64,000 nucleotides of DNA from Rhinopithecus roxellana. Lineage: Eukaryota > Chordata > Mammalia > Primates > Cercopithecidae. The stretch covers positions 92,310,297 to 92,374,296 of the forward strand of contig NC_044566.1 in the NCBI RefSeq assembly GCF_007565055.1, in the 5' to 3' direction. The position numbers and the translations under genes were made by a program. Each line of letters starts with the position of its first letter. Within the stretch, counting starts at the first letter, position 1. Below the pieces are notes generated by a model, which worked only from the letters and a program-made list of their open reading frames with translations, was not told the origin of the DNA and made no database searches. Below are positions 1 through 9,589 of this stretch, piece by piece.

Positions 1-64
1 TGCAGAACAGTATGTACAATATGATCCCATTTTCTTTATTATTTTCTTTCTTTCTCTCTCTCTC

Positions 65-367
65 TCTTTTTGACAGGGTCTTTCTCTGTCACCCAGGCTA
101 GAGGGCAGTGGTATAGTCACAGCTCACTGCAGCCTCAACTCAGTCTCGGTTCAAGCGATCCTCCTGCTTCAGCATCTAGAGTAGTTGAGACTACAGGCAC
201 GTGATACCACGCCCCGTTAATTTTTTTTCTCTTGTTTTCTCTCTCTTTTGTAGAGACAGGATCTCCCTATGTTGCCCACACTGGTCTCCAGCTCCTGGGC
301 TCACGCAGTCCTCCTGCCTCAGCCTCCCAAAGTGCTAGGATGACAGGCATGAGCCGGTGCATCCAAC
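65..367 (-). repeat. AluJ-like SINE
   Basis: This is a full-length reverse-oriented Alu. A T-rich run leads into gacagggtctttctctgtca, and the interval ends with the Alu head complement (gcatgagccggtgcatccaa). It has many differences from young Alus, including a dimer linker diverged to a T/C-rich run near 230-250, so it is probably an old J-type copy. It is a non-coding SINE. Confidence 0.9.
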
Positions 368-409
368 CCATCCCATTTTCATTTTAAAAAATTGGAAAAA
401 ATATATAGT

Positions 410-1032
410 TGTCAGAGACATTTGAATTAGAGTGATTCCATCTTGAATAGCGGCTAGGTACAATAAGACTGAGACCTACTAAGCTGCACTCCCAGGAGCT
501 GAGGTGTTCTTAGCCACAGGATGAGATAGGAGGTCAGCACAAGATACAGGACAAAGACCTTGCTGATAAAACAGGATGCAGTAAAGAAACCGGCCGAAAC
601 CCACCAAAACCAAGATGCTGATGAAAGTAACCTCTGGTCATCCTCACTGCTCATTATATGCTAATTATAATACATTAGCATACTAAAAGACACTCCCAGC
701 GCCATGACAGTTTACAAATGCCATGGCAACATCAGGAAGTTATCCTATATGGTCTAAAAGGGTGAGAACCTTCAGTTCCAGAAATTGCCCACCCCTTCCC
801 CAGGAAATTCACAAATAATCCACCCCTTGTTTAGCATATAATCAAGAAATAACTCTAAGTATACTCAGTTGAGCAGCCCATACCGCTATTCTGCCTATGA
901 AGTAGCCATTCTTTTATTCTTTACTTTCTTAATAAACTTGCTCTCACTTTATAGATTTACCTCGAATTCTTTCTTGCATGGGATCCAAGAACCCTCTCTC
1001 AGGGTCTGGATCGGGACCCCTTTCTGGTAACA
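410..1032 (+). mobile_element. Solo ERV1-type LTR
   Basis: The element starts tgtcagagacatttgaatta and ends ggtaaca, so it has retroviral TG...CA ends. A polyadenylation signal (aataaa) sits at 931-936, followed by a T/C-rich stretch. It is a homologue of the LTR at 44323-44873 over its whole length. It also shares a core (cagcgccatgacagtttaca, about 699-718) with the LTRs at about 3400-3885 and 59835-60246. No internal viral sequence adjoins it, so it is a solo LTR. I cannot name the family with certainty. Flanking target duplications are not clear. Confidence 0.85.
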
Positions 1033-1066
1033 TAATTAGCTATGTATTAAAAAGGTGGGGCTCTCT

Positions 1067-1227
1067 GCACATCACTATTTTAGGGGGTGGAAATATGGAA
1101 GACTGTCATTTTATCTTTTATATATTTATGATATTTAAACTTTGTAAGCACATCACTATTTTAGGGGGTGGAAATATGGAAGACTGTCATTTTATCTTTT
1201 ATATATTTATGATATTTAAACTTTGTA
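1067..1227. repeat. Perfect 81-bp tandem duplication
   Basis: The 80 bases at 1067-1146 (starting gcacatcactattttagggg) recur without change at 1148-1227, giving a repeat period of 81. The unit is AT-rich and non-coding, and it lies just downstream of the solo LTR. Perfect identity suggests a recent event, an allelic variant or an assembly artefact. A short reading frame across it translates as two identical peptide blocks and is only a by-product of the duplication. Confidence 0.97.
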
Positions 1228-1239
1228 TTTATGCATACA

Positions 1240-2627
1240 TCTCTCATCATTAAAATAAAGAGCAATTATTCTAGGACTACCTTCTCTACGACATTTTATC
1301 AGATTACTCCTTTCAAACTCCACTCACTCCCATTCCTTGGGTAATGCTTGTAACAGCTGGATATTTTTACCACCATTTCTACGTGTGCATATATGTATCT
1401 GCATATGTTTATACATGTTTCTCATTTTTTTGTTATGTGTATGGCCCTCTCTTCTCCCTTATATTAAAAATCTCCTGAAGGTAAGTTTTACATCAGATAA
1501 CAGCCATGACTGTCTACAACCAACAGACACTCTTTGTTGAATAACTGAGAGTGAATCTAGTCACGAATGAGTCACATTAGCCCTTGGACTGCCGTAAAAC
1601 CTACTTTACTACTCACTTGTTCTTCAGTAGTTGTATATTTTCTCCAAAACATATATAAAATGTACTAAGTTATACTGGCTCCATGAATTCCTGAAAACCT
1701 TTTCTTTGTCTGCAGCTGCCAACAAAATTATGAAAGCCAGATTTTTTTTTTTTTACACCAATTTCAGTCATTCCTGACAACTAGTTGAAAACCCAGGCCC
1801 CTTTTTAAAAGATCAAAAGACGTGGCGACTTAAGAATTGTCATGCTAATGGAAGCTCAGTCGGGGTCAACAGTGATAGACTCCACTTAGCCTTCTTGGAC
1901 CAGATGAAACAAGATTTTACAGCTTTTTATTAACGCCCTGCTTTTCCAGCCTTGTCTGTGTCTATCAACATCTAATTGTACTTCCAACGATTGGAGACAA
2001 ACTATCTTTTCTTCTTTCCAAATGAGAATTTGTAGGGGTTTTCTGGTCCCATTTGCCACCAAGTGCACATCAGAAGATGAGTCTCCTAGCAGGAGGTCAA
2101 TGATAGCTAAGGAAGAAAGAGGCCTGCTGCAGGCCCAGTGGCGGCGCCGGTGGAAGGGCCTTTCCCAACTCGAGTTGCCATGGCAAACTGACTAATGAAA
2201 AACGCTTGCATTCTGAATTCATCACTGGAGAGTGATTAGCATGTAAATAATGATGAGATATGTCGGCGATAACATTTTTCTATTAAAAGAAACGCAATGA
2301 AATGCACATCCCTGTTGGATAGTCAGTGGCAGTGGGTGTGGCTATGTTGATCACACACCGAAACCATGAAGCCCTTTACAAAACCTACTGTTTTCCATCG
2401 GATCTTTCTGTAAACCTCCATTATATTGCACTAGAAATATGCAGCAATTAAAGCAAGTTAAAATTTAAATGGATTTTGGGCAAGTAGAGTGAAGTGTGTC
2501 ATTTTTCTCACTGTAGGGTAGGTGCATGTTTCTGTTAGCATCTGTTCTCAGTAATTCCTCCAATTCAATTATAACACATTTGGAAACTGCAGAGATATGC
2601 AAGGCATTATTTGAATCACAATTTGTC
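1240..2627. other. Unique sequence, possible regulatory patch
   Basis: I recognise no repeat here. The part from about 1800 to 2500 is compositionally balanced, with motifs common in conserved enhancers: attagcatgtaaataatgat near 2236-2255 and a short GC-rich box at about 2135-2155. No long reading frame exists. Conservation cannot be judged from one sequence. Confidence 0.4.
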
Positions 2628-2654
2628 TTTTTTTTTTTTTTTTTTTTTTTTTTT
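2628..2654. repeat. Poly(T) run, 27 bases
   Basis: An uninterrupted run of 27 T follows unique sequence, and no recognisable Alu or L1 lies downstream. It may be the poly(A) tail of an unrecognised reverse-strand retrocopy, or a homopolymer expansion. I found no matching target duplication nearby. Confidence 0.85.
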
Positions 2655-2934
2655 AGCTATTTAGGGTATACATTGCTAACAAAAAGCGAACGTTTTACGT
2701 TTCCCTTCCCATCAATAAAATGCCCCCAGCCTTGAACACCACATGGCCCATTGCTGTAACATAGCTCCCTTGCCAAAGCTTTTGCCTTTGAAGCTACTCA
2801 GACACCTACCATAAGGATCTTTCTTCCACAGTGGGAACAGTGAGACTAGAATTGTATTTTGGCATGCAGATTAGGTGAGCAGAAGTGACAGAGGCACCAG
2901 CACACGAAACAATCCCAACAGGAAGAGCTCAGGG
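2655..2934. other. Unique sequence, nothing recognised
   Basis: This spacer lies between the poly(T) run and the next Alu. It contains aataaa near 2715, but without a T-rich or GT-rich downstream element or a gene model it cannot be called a polyadenylation site. Confidence 0.3.
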
Positions 2935-3234
2935 GCCGGGGCGCATTGGCTCACACGTGTAGTCCCAGCGCTTTGGGAGGCCAAAGCAGGTGGATCACCT
3001 GAAGTCAGGAGTTTGAGACCAGCCTGGCCAACATGGTGAAACCCCGTCTCCACTAAAAATACAAAAATTTGCTGGATGTGGTGGTGCATACCTGTAATCC
3101 CAGCTACTCAGGAGGCTGAGGCAGGAGAACCGCTTGAATGTGAGATTCAGAGTTTACAGTAAGCCACGATCGAGCTACTGTATTCTAGCCTGGTTGACAG
3201 AGCAAGACTCCATCTGAAAAAAAAAAAAAAAAAA
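2935..3234 (+). repeat. AluS-like SINE
   Basis: This is a full-length forward Alu: head ggccggggcgcattggctca, A-rich linker (ctaaaaatacaaaaattt), right arm and an A tail. Target-site duplications are visible as aagagctca immediately before the head (from about 2924) and aagagctca after the tail (from about 3234). The copy has several substitutions, in line with an AluS age. Confidence 0.93.
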
Positions 3235-3399
3235 AGAGCTCAAGGTTTATGTCCTCCTGCATGAGTTTGTTCAGTAAGTATTTGCTGAGCACCTACTGTC
3301 ATTGTCATCTGTACGTGGACCAGAACTGCCTGTGTCCCTGAAGTCTTACGAGCATGGCATAAAGTGGGAGGTACTTTCTTTCTTTTTGTAAGACACTAT

Positions 3400-3885
3400 A
3401 GAGACTTATGAGGCACTTTCTTAAATCTTTCACCATTCTTTGTCCAAGACCATGCAACAGGTAATAAATCTCATTATATAATTCTGCCTAAGTGTTACAG
3501 GGCAGGGGAGCCCCAAAATCGGAGCTCCACCTAGAAGGTTCTTGGCTTCCCCCAGGAAGGAACTCGAGGGTGAACCAGTGGTAGAAGAAAACAGCTTTGC
3601 TGGGGCGGCAGAGTCACAGCTCCATGACTGCTCCTGCAGAACGGGGCTACCCCATAGGCCGTGCATCGAGAGTAGCAGCTCAGGGCCAGGTCTGCAGTCA
3701 CAGCCATACCCACTTATAATTACATGCAAATTAAGGGACAGGTTATTCAGAAATTTCTAGAAAAAGGGTGATAACCTTCATGTTTTTACCAGGGAATGGG
3801 TAAACTGTCATGGCGCTGGCGGGCATGTCAGCCAGTCTTCAATTTGGTCAGGAGTTGAGTCCCACCTCCTACCTCATATGTACTT
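3400..3885 (-). mobile_element. Reverse-oriented ERV1 LTR, decayed
   Basis: Read on the minus strand this matches the LTR at 59835-60246. Shared blocks are a purine-rich stretch around tgcatgtaattataagtggg (complement of about 3700-3730), the cagcgccatgacagtttac core (complement of about 3803-3822) and the gagctc...ttcctgggg...caagaac block near 3520-3560. Edges are approximate. Two short overlapping reading frames here are accidental. Confidence 0.7.
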
Positions 3886-4440
3886 ATTTTTGATGCCACA
3901 AAATAAACTTTAGTTTTATTGTTCCATTTTATCCAAGATTGCCACAGTGGTCACTGCCAGCATTGTGTCACATTTGTGACAACTAGAAAATGGTGCTTTC
4001 TGAGTGAACAAATTAGAAAAGCCATCCCATTCTCAGGATTTTAGCCCCACCTGCCTCCTCCACCAGTTGACTTTGAGCATGTGCTTTCTGCACACCACCC
4101 AGGGAGGAATACTGATCCCTCCCAGTGTCACCTACTGTCCCAGGCCTGGGCCACCTTTCCTGAAAGAAGTCATTTCCAGTATCTCCCATGTCTCTAGGGA
4201 CTGGTACTATCCTGACTGCCCTACCCACACCCACACTGGCTGAGCCAATCGCTGGACTGCCCATGGCTGTCACATCCCTTTGTTCCTTGGTCCAGAAATA
4301 TTCCTGGCATCCCAGATATTTTCTAAAAAAGCAACTTGGTTGATTCCTACAATTATTCTCTAGTGTTCTCTTCAATATTCTTCTATTCCTAGTTCAGAGA
4401 ACCTCTGGATCCCCAAAATGCCTTGAGTTTTAAGAGTGCC
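3886..4440. other. Unique sequence, nothing recognised
   Basis: No repeat family is recognised. A 120-codon minus-strand reading frame (4013-4375) has no recognisable motif, no flanking splice sites I can support and no codon signature, so I do not call it a gene. Confidence 0.35.
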
Positions 4441-4442
4441 AG

Positions 4443-4739
4443 GCTGGGCGTGGTGGCTCACGCCTCTAATCCCAGCACTTTGGGAGGCTGAGGCGGGTGG
4501 ATCATGAGGTCAGGAATTCGAGACCAGCCTGACCAACATGGTGAAACCCTGTCTCTACTAAAAATACAAAAATTAGCCAGGCGTAATGGTGGGTGCCTGT
4601 AATCCCAACCACTTGGGAGGCTGAGGCAGGAGAATCACTTGAACCTGGGAGGCGGAGGTTGCAGTGAGCTGAGATCACCCCACTGCACTCCAGCCTGGGC
4701 AACAGAGTGAGACGCTGTCTCAAAAAAAAAAAAAAAAAA
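4443..4739 (+). repeat. AluS-like SINE
   Basis: Full-length Alu starting ggctgggcgtggtggctcac with A-rich linker and an A tail of about 18. Imperfect target duplications aagagtgcca (before) and aagaatgtca (after) flank it. Confidence 0.93.
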
Positions 4740-5717
4740 GAATGTCAGTGACCTTGATTCTTTATGCAGCTTGTAGGATGTCTCCCTCAGGCCAATCTTA
4801 TACTTCTCCCAACTCTATTGATAGAAGGTAGACCTTTCCATCCCCAAACATGACAGAAGAGTAACACAAAACACACTCAGCACAGAGTTAGCCTATTTGC
4901 CACAGAATGCCCACTATGCTAAGAGCATGGGCTTGAGAAAACTGGGAGAAGGTGGTGGTAGGAGCACATGTCTCAGATCCCTTCTCTGACTTAAAACCCA
5001 GCACCAATCAAGCTGGAAGGGCCTGGAGGGTTCATCTGAGGTCACAAGTCTTGCTGCATCCCTGGAGGAGAGGGCAGATGTAGATTCTCTTCTGGTTGGC
5101 ATCTGGGGAAAGCTAAGGAGCCTGTGGCTACAGACAAGGGCGTGCAGCAACTTCAGGCCCTGGGCATAGCTGGATTGCTGAGGACCTCAGGCGTCAGAGC
5201 CTGTGACTGTTTTCGGGAAAGCTCTTCCTCTGCCCACCTCTGACCCAAGTGGCTCGGGACTGGCCTACCCATTCCTATTGATCCCAGGAGGGCTGAGTTA
5301 AATTGTGCAAACTGTGCAGGTCTGTGGCAGGGGAGGACCATCATCCCCACTACACTCAAGGGGAATTAACAGCATTCCAGTTTTCTCACTGTGTGTTCAC
5401 CAGCTTGCTACTGCTCAGGAGGCCTCAACATCCTGGCCAGTGTGGGGACTAAAGGCACAACCAAGTGAGTAGGTGAAAAAAAAAATACACACCTGCAACT
5501 GTTTAAGAGGACTCAGTGCCCTGGGAAAGACAGAAAGAGACAAGGAGGAAGAGCCGGATATGGAACAGTTGAATAAGGAGGCTCCCTTTGAGGGACAAAT
5601 CAGGAAAGACCCAGATGATAACTTATAATAGAGAACTAATGAGAACCCCCAAGGTGATTTAAGTAGAGTACCCAGAATATGTTCTAGAAGTTTAGGAGAA
5701 ACAAAAACAAAAAAAAA
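4740..5717. other. Unique sequence, nothing recognised
   Basis: I see no repeat and no credible exon. A 163-codon minus-strand reading frame (5415-5906) runs from this stretch into the neighbouring MaLR LTR, which argues against it being a gene. Confidence 0.35.
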
Positions 5718-5722
5718 CTTGA

Positions 5723-6070
5723 TGCTATGGACTGAATTGTGTTCCTCAAAATTCATGCGTTGAAGCCCTAATTCCCAGTGTGATGGTGTTTGGAAATGGA
5801 GTCTTGGGAGACCATTAGATTTAGATGAAGTCCTCATAATGGAATTAACCCCCTTAGAAGAAAAGACATCAGAGATCTTTCTGTCTTTCTCTCCCTCCTC
5901 CCCCATCTCTTTCTCTCTGTGTCTTTGCAGAAAAAAGAGTCCTCACCAGAAATGGCTACGCTGGCACCTTGATCTTGGACTTCCAGCCTTCAGAACTGTG
6001 AGAAAACAAATTTCTGTTGTTTAAGTCATGCAGTCTCTGGTATTTTGATATGGCAGCTCATGCTAAGATA
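5723..6070 (+). mobile_element. MLT1-type MaLR LTR
   Basis: The head tgctatggactgaattgtgt, a middle cttgatcttggacttccagc and the tail tttctgttgtttaagtcatg are the hallmark blocks of an ERVL-MaLR (MLT1) LTR. A 5-bp duplication cttga flanks it (5718-5722 and 6071-6075). The 61-codon reading frame starting at 5839 lies inside it and is not a gene. Confidence 0.9.
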
Positions 6071-6075
6071 CTTGA

Positions 6076-6555
6076 TATCTTTATTTTAAAATTCATTGTG
6101 AATTGAAAAAGAAGGTGATCGTGGCTGAGAACCAAGTTAATAACCCAAAAGACCAAGAACTCACGCAAAAACACAGTAAGATGAAAATCCCAAGGGGAAA
6201 GATCAGAGGTTTAAAGGAGGTTTATCCATGCTATCGGGCCATGATATCTCTTACTCTCTGAATATGCAAGGATTCAGGATATCTTAATAACAGTGTTCCT
6301 AGCCAATGAAAATAGAAAATAGTTAACCAAATGTCAACTGACTCAGATCAGACACCTGAAGACAGGAAAAGATCAGGGGAAAGGAAATGGGGGTGAGCAA
6401 TGAATCTTTTCATCTATAGCTACACCAGATGGAACATAGCAGTGTGTCAGGGGATCTACAATAGAATAGTGGAGAAGAATATTTCAAATAGAAGACATAT
6501 ACTTATGGAATTGCAAGTAAAGCTTTTTTAATATTATAAAAGGAAATTTCAATAT
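6076..6555. other. AT-rich spacer, possibly old L1
   Basis: AT-rich sequence with no clear repeat boundary. It precedes a recognisable L1 fragment and may be further decayed L1, but I cannot show this. Confidence 0.3.
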
Positions 6556-6559
6556 GCAT

Positions 6560-7095
6560 CGTTCAGATTTTTAAAAAGCAAGCAGAGAAAAATCAATAAT
6601 GATATAGAGGATTTTAATTATGTAATTGGCAAGAACAATAAGCATGGAGAGAGAGCTGTGTTTCCTACAAGCAGAAAATACATCTTTTGTATCCATGTTA
6701 CAAAAATTGATCATGTGCTTGGCCATAAAGAAAACTTTCCCAAAGCAGAAATTTTAGAAGGCATGTTCTTGGTTCATATTCTAATAAAGGGAAATAAGCA
6801 ATGAAAAGATAATTTCAAAATTTACATGAGAATTAAGAAACACTCCCTTGGTTGAACCCCTTATTTAAAATATGTCAAAACTTGTTTGTAATTTACCTGG
6901 AAATGCATCCAAAAACCAAGCTGGAGTGTGGGATGAGAGAGCTGGATAGTTAGATGCATAGGTGATTCGATAAGCACAGCAAAATGTTCCTTGTAGAATT
7001 TAGTGGTGGTTTTCCCTGTATGATTCTTTCAACATTTTTACAGGTTTGAAAACTTTTTATAATAAATTATGGGAAGAAATATATCAAAAACTGAA
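6560..7095 (+). repeat. Old L1 fragments (ORF2 and 3' end)
   Basis: The stretch agaaaaatcaataatgatat ... atcatgtgcttggccataaa resembles the endonuclease region of L1 ORF2. From about 6930 it changes to an L1M-like 3' end, finishing ttataataaattatgggaag. Many stops and indels show a long-dead copy. Assignment is by eye. Confidence 0.6.
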
Positions 7096-7317
7096 ATAAA
7101 CATCTACAAGCTATTGAAAGGAAGGTTTCATACCAAAACCACAGTTTAAAATGTATTCAAAATTGTTCCATTCTTAGAGCTTACTGTTTAAAGGAGTTCA
7201 TTTGTTTTCTTTCTAAAACTATTTATCAAGTAGATACTATATGCCAGGCATTGCTCCAAGGGCCTCTGTGAGGTCTGAATCAATGTTCAAATGTGTTCCT
7301 CTCCAGATGGTGCAGAA
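7096..7317. other. Short unique spacer with old repeat trace
   Basis: Near 7210-7260 the text atctat...atgccaggcattgctcca resembles the ancient mammalian repeat piece that reads 'ctatgtgccaggcactg'. It is too short to assign to a family. Confidence 0.3.
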
Positions 7318-7646
7318 TTATTGTTGTTGTTTTTGTTTGTTTATTTGGTTTGGTTTGGTTTTTGAGTCTGAGTTTTGTTCTGTCACTCAGGCTGGAATGC
7401 AGTGGCATGATCTTGGCTCACTGCAGCCTCCACCTCCTGGGTTCAAGAAGGTATCACGCCTCAGCCTCCTGAGTAGCTGGGATTACAGAAGCGTACCACC
7501 TCGTTCAGCTGATTTTTGTATTTTTAATAGAGACGGTATTTCACCATGTTGGTCAGGGTGGTCTCGAACTCCTGACCTCAGGTGATCTGCCCACCTCAGC
7601 CTCCCAAAGTGCTGGGATTACAGGCGTTAGCCACCATGCCCAGCCT
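7318..7646 (-). repeat. AluS/J-like SINE, reverse
   Basis: A long GT/T-rich tail (ttgttgttgtttttgtttgt) leads into gagtctgagttttgttctgt, and the copy ends with the Alu head complement. Target duplications gtgcagaattatt (about 7310-7322) and gtgcagatttatt (from 7648) flank the insertion. Confidence 0.92.
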
Positions 7647-7664
7647 TGTGCAGATTTATTAAAA

Positions 7665-8911
7665 ACTCACTCTGTACCTAACGGTAGCATGGCTCAGTCC
7701 AAAGTTTCCCAGCCTGATGATGAAAACATCATGCGGAAAGGCTCCAGAAGTCCAAATATCCTTTATACATGCCTTGTGTTACTCAGTCCCTCTCTCCCTC
7801 ACAGAAATAAATTCATCTGCTCTGACATGTGCTACTTCACACAAAGCCAGCTCTAATTGTTCTGCACCCTCTTTTGCTTTTTTGGGTGATTACAAACTGA
7901 TTTTGGGGCGATGCATTCTAGTCATTTCCAGGTACATCAGGTAAAGCGAGCTGCTCTGTAATTATTAAACTATCCTTTGTCCTGTTGAGAGATGGACACA
8001 ATAGCTGTCGCCCTATGTAAAGGAAATTTCCCCCGTTCCATTAATTCCCATGGTTAGTGGTTTTCACAATAAAATCCATCAGTTCCGTTAGATGAGTTCT
8101 TTCATTCTCGAAAGAATAGGCCCAAATCATGCCAGTCAAAGGTGCTATAAATGAGAACATCCTTGGAAAATAAATGTTTTGTGCAAATGTAAGCACCCAG
8201 AGTGTGTATTTGTGTTCAAGCCAATGCAATACATCTATTGAGGGTTTACGGTGTTCCTGGCACATCACCACAGAGAAAACTGTCCTGCTGCCACATTCCC
8301 AGAAGCGCTTACATTCAAGCTAGCCACAAAAACATATTTCTGGTTCTAACAGCAGATGTGAAACTGTGAAACACATGCACTCAAAAGGCAGGCAGCTTGA
8401 GGACCTGCGTGGTGGTCTAGGGACGTCCTAGGGCTGCCAGAGGGATGGAGAGAAAATCTGTGATTGCTGCTCTCATCCCTGGGGAATTGGGGGACTCAGG
8501 CAAGAATTCTGACTCTCTCCCTCTTGTGTGTGACTGCAGACTGAAAGCAACTGTTTCCAACCCAATGACACGATCATAAGGCTCTGTTTAGATAAAATGT
8601 TTTATCTTCTAAAGATGATACTTACATTGTCTACTATCCAATACCAGAGGCCAGCAACAAGGCTTTACAAATCCCACTTTCCCAGTTCCCAAACACTGTG
8701 AGAACACATGGGGAGTACAGTTTAATTTTTGATAGAATAAAAACACCTTGCATGCTTCCATATTTCTAGCACATGATATACTGGAAATAAAGTGGATAGA
8801 GTAAGAGAGAAGCTAAAGCCATATCTTTCTGGGGAATTGCCTCTGGAAACCGTTTTCTTCTGGAAACATGGGCTCTGTCTCCAAATGCCAACTAAAGTGA
8901 GTTAAATAGTC
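7665..8911. other. Unique sequence, about 1.2 kb
   Basis: No repeat is recognised. The part from 7940 to 8260 is low in obvious repeats and contains taattattaaact and similar AT-rich motifs. No convincing exon is seen. Confidence 0.35.
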
Positions 8912-9586
8912 ATGTATCTCAGTCAGCTCAGGCTGCCATAACAAAAGGCCATAGATGGGGTAACTTAAACAACAGAAATTTATTTCTCTTTGTTCTGGAG
9001 TTGGAGAAGCCCAAGACCAAGGTGCCAGCTGACTCAGTTTCTGGTGAGGGCTCTCTTCCTGGCTTGCAGATGGCTTCCTTCCCTAGGACCTCATTTGGCA
9101 CAGAAAGAGTGCATGAGCTCTCTGGTATCTCTCCTTACAAAGACGTAAATCCTACTGGATTAGGGCTCCACCCTAAATGACCTCATTTACCCTTAATTCC
9201 TTCCTTATTTCTAATACATTGTGGGTATGCTGGCTTACACCTGTAATCCCAGCACTTTGGGAGGTCAAGGCTGGAGGATCCCTGGAGCCCAAGAGTTTGA
9301 GACCATCCTGGACAACATAGTGAGACCCCCATCTCTTAAAAACAAATGCAAATATTAGCCAGGTGTGGTGGTGCACACCTGCAGTCCCAGCTACTTGGGA
9401 GGCTGAAAGAGGAGGATCACTTGAGCCCAGGAGGTCAAGGCTACACTGAGCCATGATCATGCCACTGCACTCCAACCTGGGTGATCAAGTGAGACTCTGT
9501 CTCAATAAAACAAAAAACAAATACAGTCACACTGAGGGTTAAGGCTTCAACATATGAATTCCGGGAGGACATAGTTCATAGCACCA
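8912..9586 (-). mobile_element. MLT1 LTR, split by an Alu
   Basis: The left part reads ggctgccataacaaaaggcc and aacttaaacaacagaaattt, and the right part reads ggcttcaacatatgaattcc. Together these are the two ends of a reverse MLT1 LTR. An Alu at about 9222-9520 splits it, so the Alu arrived later. Confidence 0.85.
9222..9520 (+). repeat. AluJ-like SINE inside MLT1 LTR
   Basis: Forward Alu with diverged head (gtatgctggcttacacctgt), linker (cttaaaaacaaatgcaaata) and tail (caataaaacaaaaaacaaat). The divergence suggests an old J-type copy. Confidence 0.88.
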
Positions 9587-9589
9587 TAT

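Noticed and set aside
978..1253. 91-codon frame with an internally repeated peptide
   Set aside because: The repeat is the 81-bp DNA duplication (a multiple of three), which starts inside the LTR and has no coding features.
2700..2735. Polyadenylation site of a gene (aataaa near 2715)
   Set aside because: It is an isolated hexamer without downstream signal or an upstream exon.
5415..5906. 163-codon minus-strand frame
   Set aside because: It runs from unassigned sequence into an MLT1 LTR on the opposite strand and shows no motif.
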